A program made the position numbers and the translations under genes. A stretch of 8,976 nt of DNA from UCB3 sp964415605 (lineage in GTDB: Bacteria > Chloroflexota > Anaerolineae > Epilineales > Epilineaceae): contig CAYQBA010000182.1 in assembly GCA_964415605.1 (NCBI GenBank), positions 1 through 8,976 of the forward strand, read 5' to 3'. Under the pieces are notes generated by a model. That model did no database searches. It saw nothing but the letters and a program-made list of their open reading frames with translations, and was not told the origin of the DNA. Position 1 is the stretch's first letter. Every line of letters starts with the position of its first letter. Of the stretch, positions 1 through 6,647 are shown piece after piece.

Positions 1-5
1 AGCAG

Positions 6-25
6 CGCGCCGGCCGGCCGGGGCG
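6..25 (-). terminator. Possible GC-rich hairpin after the VWA gene
   Basis: A 20-base near-palindrome (one mismatched pair) centred between bases 15 and 16 begins 5 bases past the stop codon at 31-33. On the minus strand it could form a GC-rich stem, but no U-tract follows before the window ends. In DNA this GC-rich, CCGG-type palindromes arise easily by chance, so this is a weak call. Confidence 0.25.
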
Positions 26-30
26 ATCCG

Positions 31-1929
31 TCATTGGGGCCAGAACGGATCCGCGCGGCACGCGATGTCGGCCGTGAAGTCCCGATAGACGGCCGACAGG
101 TCCTCGCCGTCCGGTGCGATGCGGTACATGCCGGCCCGGCTGGCCATGCTGCGCAGCGCCGCGTCGTCGACGTCGTTGCCCAGGCCGACGGTGTAGAGCT
201 GCGCGCCGCGCGCCTTGGCGGCGTCGGCCGCGGCGATGGCGGCCTCGACCGGCACGGGGTTGGCGCGGCCATCGGTCAGCACGATCATGACCGCCTGGTT
301 GCGGCTGTCACGCGCCGTGCCGAAGAGGGCGTCGGTGCCGGCGGCGACGCCGAGGTCGAGGCGGGTGGTCAGGTCGACGTCGATCGAGGCCAGGGCGCCG
401 GCCAGCGCCGCGTGGTCGCGGCCGAGCGGGACCAGCGTCGTGGCCGCGCGGTTGAAGACCACCAGCGCGGCCTGGTCGGCCTTGCCGGCCGCGTCCGGCG
501 CGAAGTCCAGCCGATCGACGAACAGCCGGGCCGCCTCGGCCGCCGCGGCGAGCTTGGGGCGGCCGCTGCGGGTCGGCTCGAGCATGCTCGAAGACGCGTC
601 GAGCACCAGCACGATGTCGGCGCGCACCTTGTCGGGCCGGCACTGCTCGCGCACCACGAGCGGCAGGTAGATCGGCGCGGGCTTCGGGGTCGCGGTGGGG
701 GCCGGGGTCGGCGGCACGGATGTCGGTGTGGGCGGGAGCGGGCTGGGCGTCGGTGTCGGGGGCGGGGTGTCCGTCGGCGTCGGCGTCGCGGTATCGGTCG
801 GCGTGGGCGGCTCGGGCGTGGGGGTGGGCGGCACCGCACACGGCGCGACGACGGTGATCCATCCGGTGGGGACGACGACGCCGAAGTCGCGGTGCAGGCT
901 GTCGGTCAGCGCCACGCGCCCGCCGCCGAGGACGTTGGCGCCCAGGCCGTTGGGCTGGACGCGGTACGTGATGGTGTACGGGTGATCGAAGGGGCCGGCG
1001 AGGATCCAGCGCGGCGTCCGCCCGTCGGGCCCGACGTCGTCGGGCGCCGGGCTGGCCGAGCCCGGCACGAGGTCGAGCCCCGGCGGCAGGACGTCCACGA
1101 GCGACACCGCCCGCAGGAACGTCGAGGCTGTCTGGCGGACCACGTCGCTCAGGATCGCGGCCAGCCGGGCACCCTCGCCGAAGCCGAGGTAGAGGCGCGG
1201 CTCGCTGGCCGCCTGGCGCAGCACCGGATCGCAGTGCGTCCAGGCATAGCACGTCGAGATGACCGTGGCGCCGCGCGACTTGGCGCGCTGCGCGCCGCGC
1301 AGGACGCCCGGCACGGCCTCGGCGGTGTAGATCCCGAGCGGCGCGAGGATCACGATCTCGTGGATGTCGGCGTTGCGCGGCAGGCCGCGCGCGCCGTCGT
1401 CGAGGATGCGCACGGCTTCCTTGAAGCCGCAGTCGAAGCACTGCACCTGGGCGCCGAAGCGCGACACGACCGGGATGTCGAGGACGGAGACGATGCGCTG
1501 CTCCTCGTTGGTCAACGCCTCCTTGCGGACGGCGCTGCCGCGCTGCATCCATACCACGCCGACCTTGACGTGCGGGTTCTCGCGCAGGTCGAGCTGGTTG
1601 ACCGCGTTGCGCAGCGCGCTCGTGCGGTCCTTGGGCTCGGAGTAGCTGGGCTTGTACACCTCGTCGATGACGATGACGATGTGGACCGGCGTTCCCGGGC
1701 AGCCGGGCCGCACGCTGACCGTGACCGCCGTGGTCTCGCACTGCTGGAGCACGTTCGGGCCGACCACGCGGTCCGCGGTGCACGTGCACGGGCTTTCGCT
1801 GCCGCCTCCCGGCTGCCGCGCCGGGGCGGCCCGGCTGGTGGACGCCAGCCCACCCAGGCTGCCGATCGACACGGCCGCTGCGAACACGGCGGCGAGCCAC
1901 ACCGCACTGCCGCGCGAGGGGATCATCAT
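31..1929 (-). CDS. Secreted protein with two VWA-type domains and a Pro/Thr linker
   Basis: Predicted exported 632-residue protein, probably a cell-surface adhesion or binding protein; the ligand cannot be told. Residues 1-37 form a signal peptide: Arg near the N-terminus, a hydrophobic Ala/Leu/Val stretch, and likely cleavage near SRAAPA. Residues about 82-275 follow the VWA strand order (HIVIVIDE, later EIVILAP and ATVIST) but carry DEVYK where DxSxS is expected. Residues 276-360 look like a beta-sandwich of the DUF11/conserved-repeat type (DVLPPGLDLVPGS). Residues 367-419 are a Pro/Thr linker, ending in IYLPLVV. Residues 437-624 are a canonical VWA domain with MIDAS DASSS (444-448), a Thr at 521/522 and LTDG (551-554). 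C430 and C624 flank it and may pair. The open frame extends upstream to 2076, but the ATG at 1929 (or 1926) is preferred because a strong Shine-Dalgarno lies just upstream and a signal peptide follows directly. Domain calls are confident; function is not. Confidence 0.88.
   Translation of the reverse strand: MMIPSRGSAVWLAAVFAAAVSIGSLGGLASTSRAAPARQPGGGSESPCTCTADRVVGPNVLQQCETTAVTVSVRPGCPGTPVHIVIVIDEVYKPSYSEPKDRTSALRNAVNQLDLRENPHVKVGVVWMQRGSAVRKEALTNEEQRIVSVLDIPVVSRFGAQVQCFDCGFKEAVRILDDGARGLPRNADIHEIVILAPLGIYTAEAVPGVLRGAQRAKSRGATVISTCYAWTHCDPVLRQAASEPRLYLGFGEGARLAAILSDVVRQTASTFLRAVSLVDVLPPGLDLVPGSASPAPDDVGPDGRTPRWILAGPFDHPYTITYRVQPNGLGANVLGGGRVALTDSLHRDFGVVVPTGWITVVAPCAVPPTPTPEPPTPTDTATPTPTDTPPPTPTPSPLPPTPTSVPPTPAPTATPKPAPIYLPLVVREQCRPDKVRADIVLVLDASSSMLEPTRSGRPKLAAAAEAARLFVDRLDFAPDAAGKADQAALVVFNRAATTLVPLGRDHAALAGALASIDVDLTTRLDLGVAAGTDALFGTARDSRNQAVMIVLTDGRANPVPVEAAIAAADAAKARGAQLYTVGLGNDVDDAALRSMASRAGMYRIAPDGEDLSAVYRDFTADIACRADPFWPQ
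673..831 (-). repeat. Low-complexity Pro/Thr linker repeat within the VWA gene
   Basis: Codes for residues 367-419, made almost only of Pro, Thr, Ser, Ala, Glu and Asp in a PTPTP pattern. It joins the N-terminal half to the C-terminal VWA domain. Such linkers are common in Chloroflexota exported proteins, where they act as flexible, possibly glycosylated spacers (family knowledge). The DNA is an imperfect short-period repeat, G-rich on the plus strand, and is prone to length change by slippage. Confidence 0.85.
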
Positions 1930-2260
1930 GCGCCTCCTCCTGGCTGCCATGTGGACCGGCCCGGTCGCGGGCGACCCGCATGGGCGACGATGCGCCGTTC
2001 CCCGGCGCTTGATGGACGGGGTCGATCGGACGCCGCGGTGTCGGAAGAGGGTGGGGAGCCGGCGCCGGGGCGTCATCTGGGATCGAGCGTCCGGCGTATC
2101 CTACCATAGCTGTCAAACGAGGGGCAGGTCGCGCGTTGGCGCCGGCGCGCGAAGCGTCGAGCTGAGGCATGCGCGGGCTTCCCGAACCACGCGCGGGACA
2201 CGCGGTTGGAGCAACTCGCCTGAACCGTGACGACAACGCCTCTCTGGCGGCCTTCAGCGC
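1930..2260. other. 331-base gap between the two secreted-protein genes
   Basis: No convincing gene lies here; the open frames are extensions or shadows. It should hold the 3' end of the lipoprotein transcript and the leader of the VWA gene. The only AT-rich patch is at 2098-2117. On the minus strand this patch reads TTGACA (2116-2111), TATGGT (2108-2103) and TAGGAT (2103-2098). TTGACA is a perfect -35 box, but both -10-like hexamers lie too close to pair with it, so a promoter here is plausible but not assignable. Imperfect dyads sit at 2131-2150 (8 of 10 positions match) and 2059-2068 (CCGGCGCCGG). No hairpin followed by a T-tract was seen after the lipoprotein stop. If transcription starts near 2090, the VWA mRNA leader is about 160 bases; no known riboswitch was recognised. 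Confidence 0.45.
1933..1941 (-). promoter_or_regulatory. Ribosome binding site that fixes the start of the VWA gene
   Basis: On the minus strand the sequence reads AGGAGGAGG followed by CGC and then ATGATG. Measured from the distal AGGAGG, the ATG at 1929 is 6 bases away and the ATG at 1926 is 9 bases away. This is the strongest Shine-Dalgarno sequence seen in the window, and it rules out the upstream in-frame start at 2076 as the main one. Confidence 0.8.
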
Positions 2261-4891
2261 CTAGGGCCGCATCCAGGGCAGCCACAGATGATAGGCCGCG
2301 GCCACCACCAGCCCTCCGACGTCGAGCTGGACATCGATGGGCCGCCCGCTGGCGTCGGCGAGCTGCAAGAACGTCACGCGCGGCCGCCGGCCATTCGCGG
2401 AGGCGCGGCGGAACCGCAGGCGCGCCAGCGTCGCATCGCCGTGGAGCGGGGGCGTGGGCGCCACGAGCGTCACCGCCAGGTGCGCCTGGCCGGCGGCCGG
2501 GTCGACCGTGTTGGCGATGACCTGGGCGCCGGCGGGCACGTCGCCGAGCGCGGCGGCCTGGATGCCCGCCGCGGCGGGGTCGGCGTCGACGATCGACGTC
2601 GACCCCGGATCGAACCGCACGGAGAGCGCGAAGGCGTAGACGTCCCGCGCGCCGTGCACGCTGAACGGGACGTCGACGATCGTCCCGTCGTCCATGGCGG
2701 ACGGGACGGCCGCGAGGGGGATCTGGGCGGCCTCGGGTGGCGCCGCGCGGGCCAGGGAGCCAAGGCGAACCGTCGGGAGCGTTGGCTCCGCTGCAGCCGC
2801 CGGTCGATCGGCGCCGGGATCGACGGGGTCAGGCGGCATGGGATCGCCGGCGGGCCCGCGGCTTGTCGCGAAGCCGCGCGCCTCGGGCCCGGCCGCTTCG
2901 GTCGATCCGCGCGACGTGTCCGCTGCCGGCCCGGCGGTGTCCCACGTCGTGGGGCACGCGGCCCCCTGGTGGACCGCCACCGCCACGACGTCGAAGAGGT
3001 CGACCGCGCCGTCGGCGTTGACGTCGGCGCACGGTGGGTCGACTGGCGCGACCGCGCCATAGAGGGCGCTCACGGCCGCCAGGTCGCGGGCGTCGATGGC
3101 GCAGTCCGCCACGACGTCGCCCAGCCGCACCCGGGCGTCGGGGGCGCGCGTCAACGCTGCCCCGGCGGGCACGGTGAGCGTGGTCGCGGCGGTCAGGCCG
3201 CAGCGGGCGGTCGCCTCGAGACGATGCGCGCCCGCACCCACGGCGCGGAAGAAGTAGCGGCCATCGGCGCCGACCGGCGCCCGCCCACCGTCCAGCGACA
3301 CCATCGCCCCCGCCGGCGCGGCGAGCGGCGGGGCGTGGAGGCGGCCGGCGAGCATCCCGTCGGGGCCGAAGCAGTCGAGCGGCGCGGCGGCGGCGACGGT
3401 CACGTCGACCACGCGCGGGCAACCGTCGGCCGGGCGCACCTCCCGGCCGCGTACCGCGACGGATCGGCCGAGCCAGGCGTCCAGCGCGGCCGGGTCGTCG
3501 GCGGCCAGCGGCGCGCTCGTCGTCCCGTTGCACGCCACCACCACGAAGCCGCCGGCCGGGCACGCGCCGCCAGCGCCCGCTTCGGGCACCCGGTGCTCCA
3601 GCCGTCCGGTGAGCTCGACCGCGGGCAGGACCACGCCCGCCACGTCGCCGACGGCATGGAAGACCTCCTTCTGGCGGTCGCGGTCGTCGCCGAACCACAG
3701 CACATGGCCTCGCCCCGCGGCGTCGATGACCGCGGCGGCGTTGCGGCTCGCGGCCGCCACGGCCGAGTCGTCGATCCGCTCCGGCGGGCCCCAGCCCGGT
3801 CCGCGCCAATGCGCACCCCACAGCGTCGACGATGGTCCGGCAGCGGCGTGCCACGCCACCAGCGCCGCGCCCGCGGGCCCGCCGGCGACCGCCGGTCGAT
3901 CCGCCTCCGGCGCGCCGGGGGCCGACACGCGGGCGTCGGCCGTCCACGCGTCGGCGGGGCCGCCGTCCGGCCGGGGCGCCAGCCGCGCGGCCCAGACCGC
4001 GCCCGTGCCGTCGCGCTCGTCGTGCCACACCGCGGTCACGGTCCCCATCCGGTCCGCGCCGAGCGCCGGGTCGGCCTGGCGCGCGGTGCCGGCGTCGGTG
4101 TTCAGGCGGACCGCCGGGCCCCAGCCGGGGTCGCTCGGCGCGCGGCGTGCCACGAAGATGTCGCCGGGGTCGCGGCGATGGTCGGCCCAGGCCACGAACG
4201 CCTCGCCCGAAGGGGCCACGGCAATCGCGGGGCGTTCCTGTACGCCATCGGGGTCGCCGTTGACGCGCTGGCTGGGTTGCCAACGGCCGTCGGCCGCGCG
4301 GTAGGCGGTGTAGATGTCCGACTGGCCGTCGCGGTAGTCCGACCACACCACGTACACGCCGCCGCGGTCGTCGGCGGCGATGGCGGGGGACCACTGGATG
4401 GTCTGGGTGCCGTCGTCGTTGACCCGCCGCGGGGGGCTCCACGCGCCGCCGCCGGCCGGGAGGGTGCTGATGTAGACGTCCGGATCGACCGCGCGGTAGT
4501 CCGACCACACCACGTGCACGGCGCCGGCCGTGTCGGCCGCGATGTCGGCGTCGTCGCGGCACACCGGTCCGACGAGGTCGCTGACGCGCTGGTTGGGGCC
4601 CCACTCCGCCGCCCCGGCGGGCCGCCGGCTGTAGTAGAGCCCGAACACGCCCGCCCCGTCGCGGAAGTCCAGCCACGCGGCGTGCAGCGTGCCGGCGGCG
4701 TCGACGGTGAGGGCCGGGTCGAACTGCACCACGCCGCGCCCGTCGTCGTTGACCACGGCGGGCAGGCTCCACGCCAGCCCGGCGGGATCCGGCCGGCCCG
4801 GCAGGCTGCATGCGGACGCCGCGAGGGCCAGCGCGGCGAGGGCGGGCGCGGCGAGGCGGAGCGCGCGCGGGCTCGGTGAGCGTGGCGGCAT
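2261..4891 (-). CDS. Lipoprotein with seven-unit beta-propeller, dockerin-like and cohesin-like domains
   Basis: Predicted 876-residue surface lipoprotein, probably a carbohydrate- or protein-binding scaffold; no catalytic site was recognised. Residues 1-28 are a signal peptide ending in LAASAC, with lipidation expected at C28. Residues 45-415 hold seven propeller units with a WxDxR-type motif at W73, W129, W183, W235, W289, W347 (degenerate) and W399. Residues 425-505 are an unassigned Cys-containing domain. Residues 512-582 resemble a carboxypeptidase-regulatory (transthyretin-like) domain (VSLDGG, DGRYFF). Residues 589-641 are dockerin-like, with calcium loops GDVVAD (atypical) and ADVNADGAVDLFD (canonical). 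After a Pro/Ala-rich linker (645-705), residues 735-866 look cohesin-like (VDVPFSV, FALSVRFDP, ATLARLRF). The protein ends in LWLPWMRP, which resembles the Chloroflexota LP motif. The ATG at 4891 is preferred over the longer frame from 5140 because a Shine-Dalgarno, a promoter and the signal peptide all point to it. Propeller, dockerin and lipobox are clear; the cohesin call is moderate. Confidence 0.88.
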   Translation of the reverse strand: MPPRSPSPRALRLAAPALAALALAASACSLPGRPDPAGLAWSLPAVVNDDGRGVVQFDPALTVDAAGTLHAAWLDFRDGAGVFGLYYSRRPAGAAEWGPNQRVSDLVGPVCRDDADIAADTAGAVHVVWSDYRAVDPDVYISTLPAGGGAWSPPRRVNDDGTQTIQWSPAIAADDRGGVYVVWSDYRDGQSDIYTAYRAADGRWQPSQRVNGDPDGVQERPAIAVAPSGEAFVAWADHRRDPGDIFVARRAPSDPGWGPAVRLNTDAGTARQADPALGADRMGTVTAVWHDERDGTGAVWAARLAPRPDGGPADAWTADARVSAPGAPEADRPAVAGGPAGAALVAWHAAAGPSSTLWGAHWRGPGWGPPERIDDSAVAAASRNAAAVIDAAGRGHVLWFGDDRDRQKEVFHAVGDVAGVVLPAVELTGRLEHRVPEAGAGGACPAGGFVVVACNGTTSAPLAADDPAALDAWLGRSVAVRGREVRPADGCPRVVDVTVAAAAPLDCFGPDGMLAGRLHAPPLAAPAGAMVSLDGGRAPVGADGRYFFRAVGAGAHRLEATARCGLTAATTLTVPAGAALTRAPDARVRLGDVVADCAIDARDLAAVSALYGAVAPVDPPCADVNADGAVDLFDVVAVAVHQGAACPTTWDTAGPAADTSRGSTEAAGPEARGFATSRGPAGDPMPPDPVDPGADRPAAAAEPTLPTVRLGSLARAAPPEAAQIPLAAVPSAMDDGTIVDVPFSVHGARDVYAFALSVRFDPGSTSIVDADPAAAGIQAAALGDVPAGAQVIANTVDPAAGQAHLAVTLVAPTPPLHGDATLARLRFRRASANGRRPRVTFLQLADASGRPIDVQLDVGGLVVAAAYHLWLPWMRP
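3647..4759 (-). repeat. Seven tandem propeller units of about 54 codons
   Basis: The Trp-anchored motifs (residues 73, 129, 183, 235, 289, 347, 399) are spaced 56, 54, 52, 54, 58 and 52 residues apart. Each unit also has an aromatic-plus-W/P turn and an (R/Q)RV- or RLN-type strand. Units 2 and 3 are most alike and share a 23-base identical stretch (4331-4353 and 4493-4515) exactly 162 bases apart, one unit in phase. Unit 6 has lost the Asp/Arg of the motif. Seven units suggest a closed propeller of the sialidase-like type (inference). Confidence 0.75.
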
Positions 4892-4895
4892 GATA

Positions 4896-4902
4896 CCCTC
4901 TC
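4896..4902 (-). promoter_or_regulatory. Ribosome binding site of the lipoprotein gene
   Basis: The minus strand reads GAGAGGG, then 4 bases, then the ATG at 4891. It supports this start, which places a lipoprotein signal peptide at the N-terminus, over the upstream in-frame start at 5140. Confidence 0.65.
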
Positions 4903-4942
4903 GAAAAACCTGCCCCTTGAAATCGGCGCGGAACCCGGCGGG

Positions 4943-4951
4943 AGTATAGCA
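4943..4951 (-). promoter_or_regulatory. Extended -10 promoter for the lipoprotein gene
   Basis: The minus strand reads TGC then TATACT, an extended -10 element (TGnTATAAT) with 5 of 6 hexamer matches, inside one of the few AT-rich patches. No good -35 is found 16-18 bases upstream, which the extended -10 can compensate for. Transcription would start near 4936, giving a leader of about 45 bases. Confidence 0.55.
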
Positions 4952-4987
4952 GGCCCAGGGCCTCGACGTTCCGCGGATCGGACCAGC

Positions 4988-5003
4988 CGGCCCGGACGGG
5001 CCG
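4988..5003. repeat. Perfect dyad CGGCCCG-GA-CGGGCCG, possible operator
   Basis: A 7-base perfect inverted repeat with a 2-base centre lies between the two divergent promoter candidates, about 40 bases upstream of the lipoprotein -10 and about 30 bases upstream of the rightward -35. The position suits a regulator acting on both genes. In such GC-rich DNA a dyad of this size may be chance. Confidence 0.3.
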
Positions 5004-5030
5004 CTCCCCCGCTCGGGCGGCCTCCGCCAC

Positions 5031-5058
5031 TTGCCATTTCGCCCCGCGCCGCTAACAT
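5031..5058 (+). promoter_or_regulatory. Candidate -35/-10 promoter for the rightward operon
   Basis: TTGCCA (5031-5036, 5 of 6 to TTGACA), a 16-base spacer, then TAACAT (5053-5058, 4 of 6 to TATAAT). The expected start near 5065 leaves a leader of about 110 bases before the ATG at 5176. A 10-base palindrome CCCGCGCGGG (5059-5068) sits at the expected start site and could be a protein-binding site or chance. Confidence 0.45.
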
Positions 5059-5175
5059 CCCGCGCGGGCGTGCGGCGAGCCGCCGGTGCCTGTGATCCAA
5101 CCGGCGCCATGCAAGCGGCGCCGTGGCCGCCCCGTGCCATCCGCCCGCGCGTGCCCGCAGCCCGAGAGACCCGCC

Positions 5176-6645
5176 ATGGCCGACGCCGACACCTCCCTCA
5201 GCCCCGACGCCGCCGAGCTCGAGCGCCGCTTTGCCCCGTTCGAGGCGCGGATGCGGGCGGCCGGCCAGGCCAACGTCGTCATCGCCAACTTCCGGCACCA
5301 GTACGCCCGGCTGCTCGCCGGCGCGACGGGGCACATCGGCGCGTCCGTCGCCGGGCCAGTGGCGGACGTGCCGGATGCCGCGGCCCTGGCCGGTCATCGC
5401 GCGGCGGGGGCGGCCGCGCTGGACCGCACCGTCGTGCTCAAGCTGAACGGGGGGCTCGGGACGTCGATGGGGCTGTCCGGCCCCAAGTCGCTGATCCCGG
5501 TCAAGGCAGGGCTGTCGTTCCTCGACATCATCGTCCGGCAGGTGCTGGCGCTGCGCGCCGCGACCGGCGCGCGCATGCCGTTGGTGCTGATGAACAGCTT
5601 CGCCACCCAGGCGCCGACGCGCGCGGCGCTGGCCCTCCACACCGGCATCGCCTCCGACGTGCCCGCGGACTTCGTGCAGAGCCAGGTGCCCAAGGTGGAC
5701 GCGGCGGACCTCACCCCGGCCGAGTGGCCTGCCGACCCGGCCAAGACGTGGTGCCCGCCGGGGCACGGCGACCTCTACCCCGCCCTCGTCGCCAGCGGGA
5801 TGCTCGACCGGCTGCTCGCCGCCGGCTACGAGATCGCGTTCGTCAGCAACGCCGACAACCTTGGCGCGACGTTCGACCTCGACCTCCTGGGCTACCTGGC
5901 CGGCGAGGGCATCCCGTTCCTGATGGAGGTCGCCGACCGCACCGTCGCCGACCGCAAGGGCGGGCACCTGGCGCGGCGACCCGACGGCCGCCTGATGCTG
6001 CGCGAGATCGCGCAGTGCCCGCCGGACGAGCTCGACGCGTTCCAGGACGTCGCGCGCTACCGGTACTTCAACACCAACAGCATCTGGATCCACCTGCCCA
6101 CGCTGCGCGACGTCATGACCCGCGGGGGCGGGGTCATCGACCTGCCGCTGATCCGCAACCGCAAGCCGGTCGACCCCTTGCGGCTCGACAGCCCGACGGT
6201 CTACCAGCTCGAGACCGCGATGGGCGCCGCGATCGAGGTCTTCGACGGCGCCCGCGCCGTGCGTGTGCCGCGCGACCGCTTCCGGCCGGTCAAGAAGACC
6301 AGCGACCTGCTGGGGCTGTGGTCGGACGCCTACGTCCTGCACGCCGACGGCCGCCTCGAGCTGCACCCCAGCCGGCGCGGCGCGATCCCGATCGTCGAGC
6401 TCGACGACCGCTACTTCGGCCGCCTCGACGACCTCGAGGCGCGCTTCCCGGCCGGCGCCCCGTCGCTCATCGCTTGCCGCAGCCTGCGGGTCGCCGGCGA
6501 TGTCCGCTTCGGCGACGGCGTGGTCGTCGAAGGCGACGTCGACTTCGACAACCAGGAGCCCGAGCCGCGCCACGTGCCCGACGGCACGTGGCTGCGCGGA
6601 CCCGGCCTGCCGCGCCGGCCGATCCCACCCGCGGGAGCCGCCTGA
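5176..6645 (+). CDS. UTP-glucose-1-phosphate uridylyltransferase, eukaryote-type (UDPGP family)
   Basis: Makes UDP-glucose and pyrophosphate from UTP and glucose 1-phosphate in the cytosol, feeding polysaccharide, glycolipid and galactose metabolism. The 489 residues carry the UDPGP family motifs in order. These are the nucleotide-binding loop KLNGGLGTSMGLSGPKS (89-105), NSFAT (140-144), PPGHGDLY (194-201), SNADNLG (224-230), EVADRTVADRKGG (251-263), FNTNSIW (298-304), QLETAMGAAI (344-353) and RFRPVKKTSDLL (368-379). The C-terminus (436-458) shows the short left-handed beta-helix pattern of this family. It belongs to the family of eukaryotic UGPases and bifidobacterial UgpA, not the bacterial GalU family. 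The ATG at 5176 is chosen over an in-frame GTG at 5086, because the extra 30 residues are Arg/Pro-rich and not family-like; the Shine-Dalgarno (GAGAG) is weak. It is the first gene of the operon, and its stop is 2 bases before the next ATG. A relative acting on UDP-N-acetylhexosamine is less likely given the motifs. Confidence 0.93.
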   Translation: MADADTSLSPDAAELERRFAPFEARMRAAGQANVVIANFRHQYARLLAGATGHIGASVAGPVADVPDAAALAGHRAAGAAALDRTVVLKLNGGLGTSMGLSGPKSLIPVKAGLSFLDIIVRQVLALRAATGARMPLVLMNSFATQAPTRAALALHTGIASDVPADFVQSQVPKVDAADLTPAEWPADPAKTWCPPGHGDLYPALVASGMLDRLLAAGYEIAFVSNADNLGATFDLDLLGYLAGEGIPFLMEVADRTVADRKGGHLARRPDGRLMLREIAQCPPDELDAFQDVARYRYFNTNSIWIHLPTLRDVMTRGGGVIDLPLIRNRKPVDPLRLDSPTVYQLETAMGAAIEVFDGARAVRVPRDRFRPVKKTSDLLGLWSDAYVLHADGRLELHPSRRGAIPIVELDDRYFGRLDDLEARFPAGAPSLIACRSLRVAGDVRFGDGVVVEGDVDFDNQEPEPRHVPDGTWLRGPGLPRRPIPPAGAA

Positions 6646-6647
6646 CC

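Noticed and set aside
34..2109. Long plus-strand open frame of 691 codons opposite the VWA gene
   Set aside because: Its product is dominated by Arg, Gly, Ala and Val with no domain pattern; it is the antisense shadow of a real gene in GC-rich DNA.
2098..2116. TTGACA with TATGGT/TAGGAT as a promoter for the VWA gene
   Set aside because: The -10-like hexamers lie only 2 and 7 bases from the perfect -35, so they cannot form a standard pair; kept only as a note on the intergenic region.
2237..2249. Hairpin CGCC-AGAGA-GGCG after the lipoprotein stop as a terminator
   Set aside because: Only a 4-base stem and no T-tract follows; too weak to call.
3647..4759. Catalytic sialidase or glycosidase reading of the propeller
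   Set aside because: No sialidase catalytic Arg triad, Asp acid/base or Tyr/Glu pair could be recognised; only the repeat architecture is supported.
2288..4879. Long plus-strand open frame opposite the lipoprotein gene
   Set aside because: Composition is that of an antisense shadow, while the minus frame has a signal peptide, repeats and known domains.
4892..5140. Extended N-terminus of the lipoprotein from 5140
   Set aside because: It would bury the signal peptide at residue 84 and cross the gene's own extended -10 promoter; the ATG at 4891 has a Shine-Dalgarno.
5031..6647. The ftcD frame stays open far upstream, suggesting a 1106-residue fusion
   Set aside because: The upstream part overlaps the UGPase gene in another frame and is Arg/Pro-rich noise; family similarity starts at the ATG at 6648.
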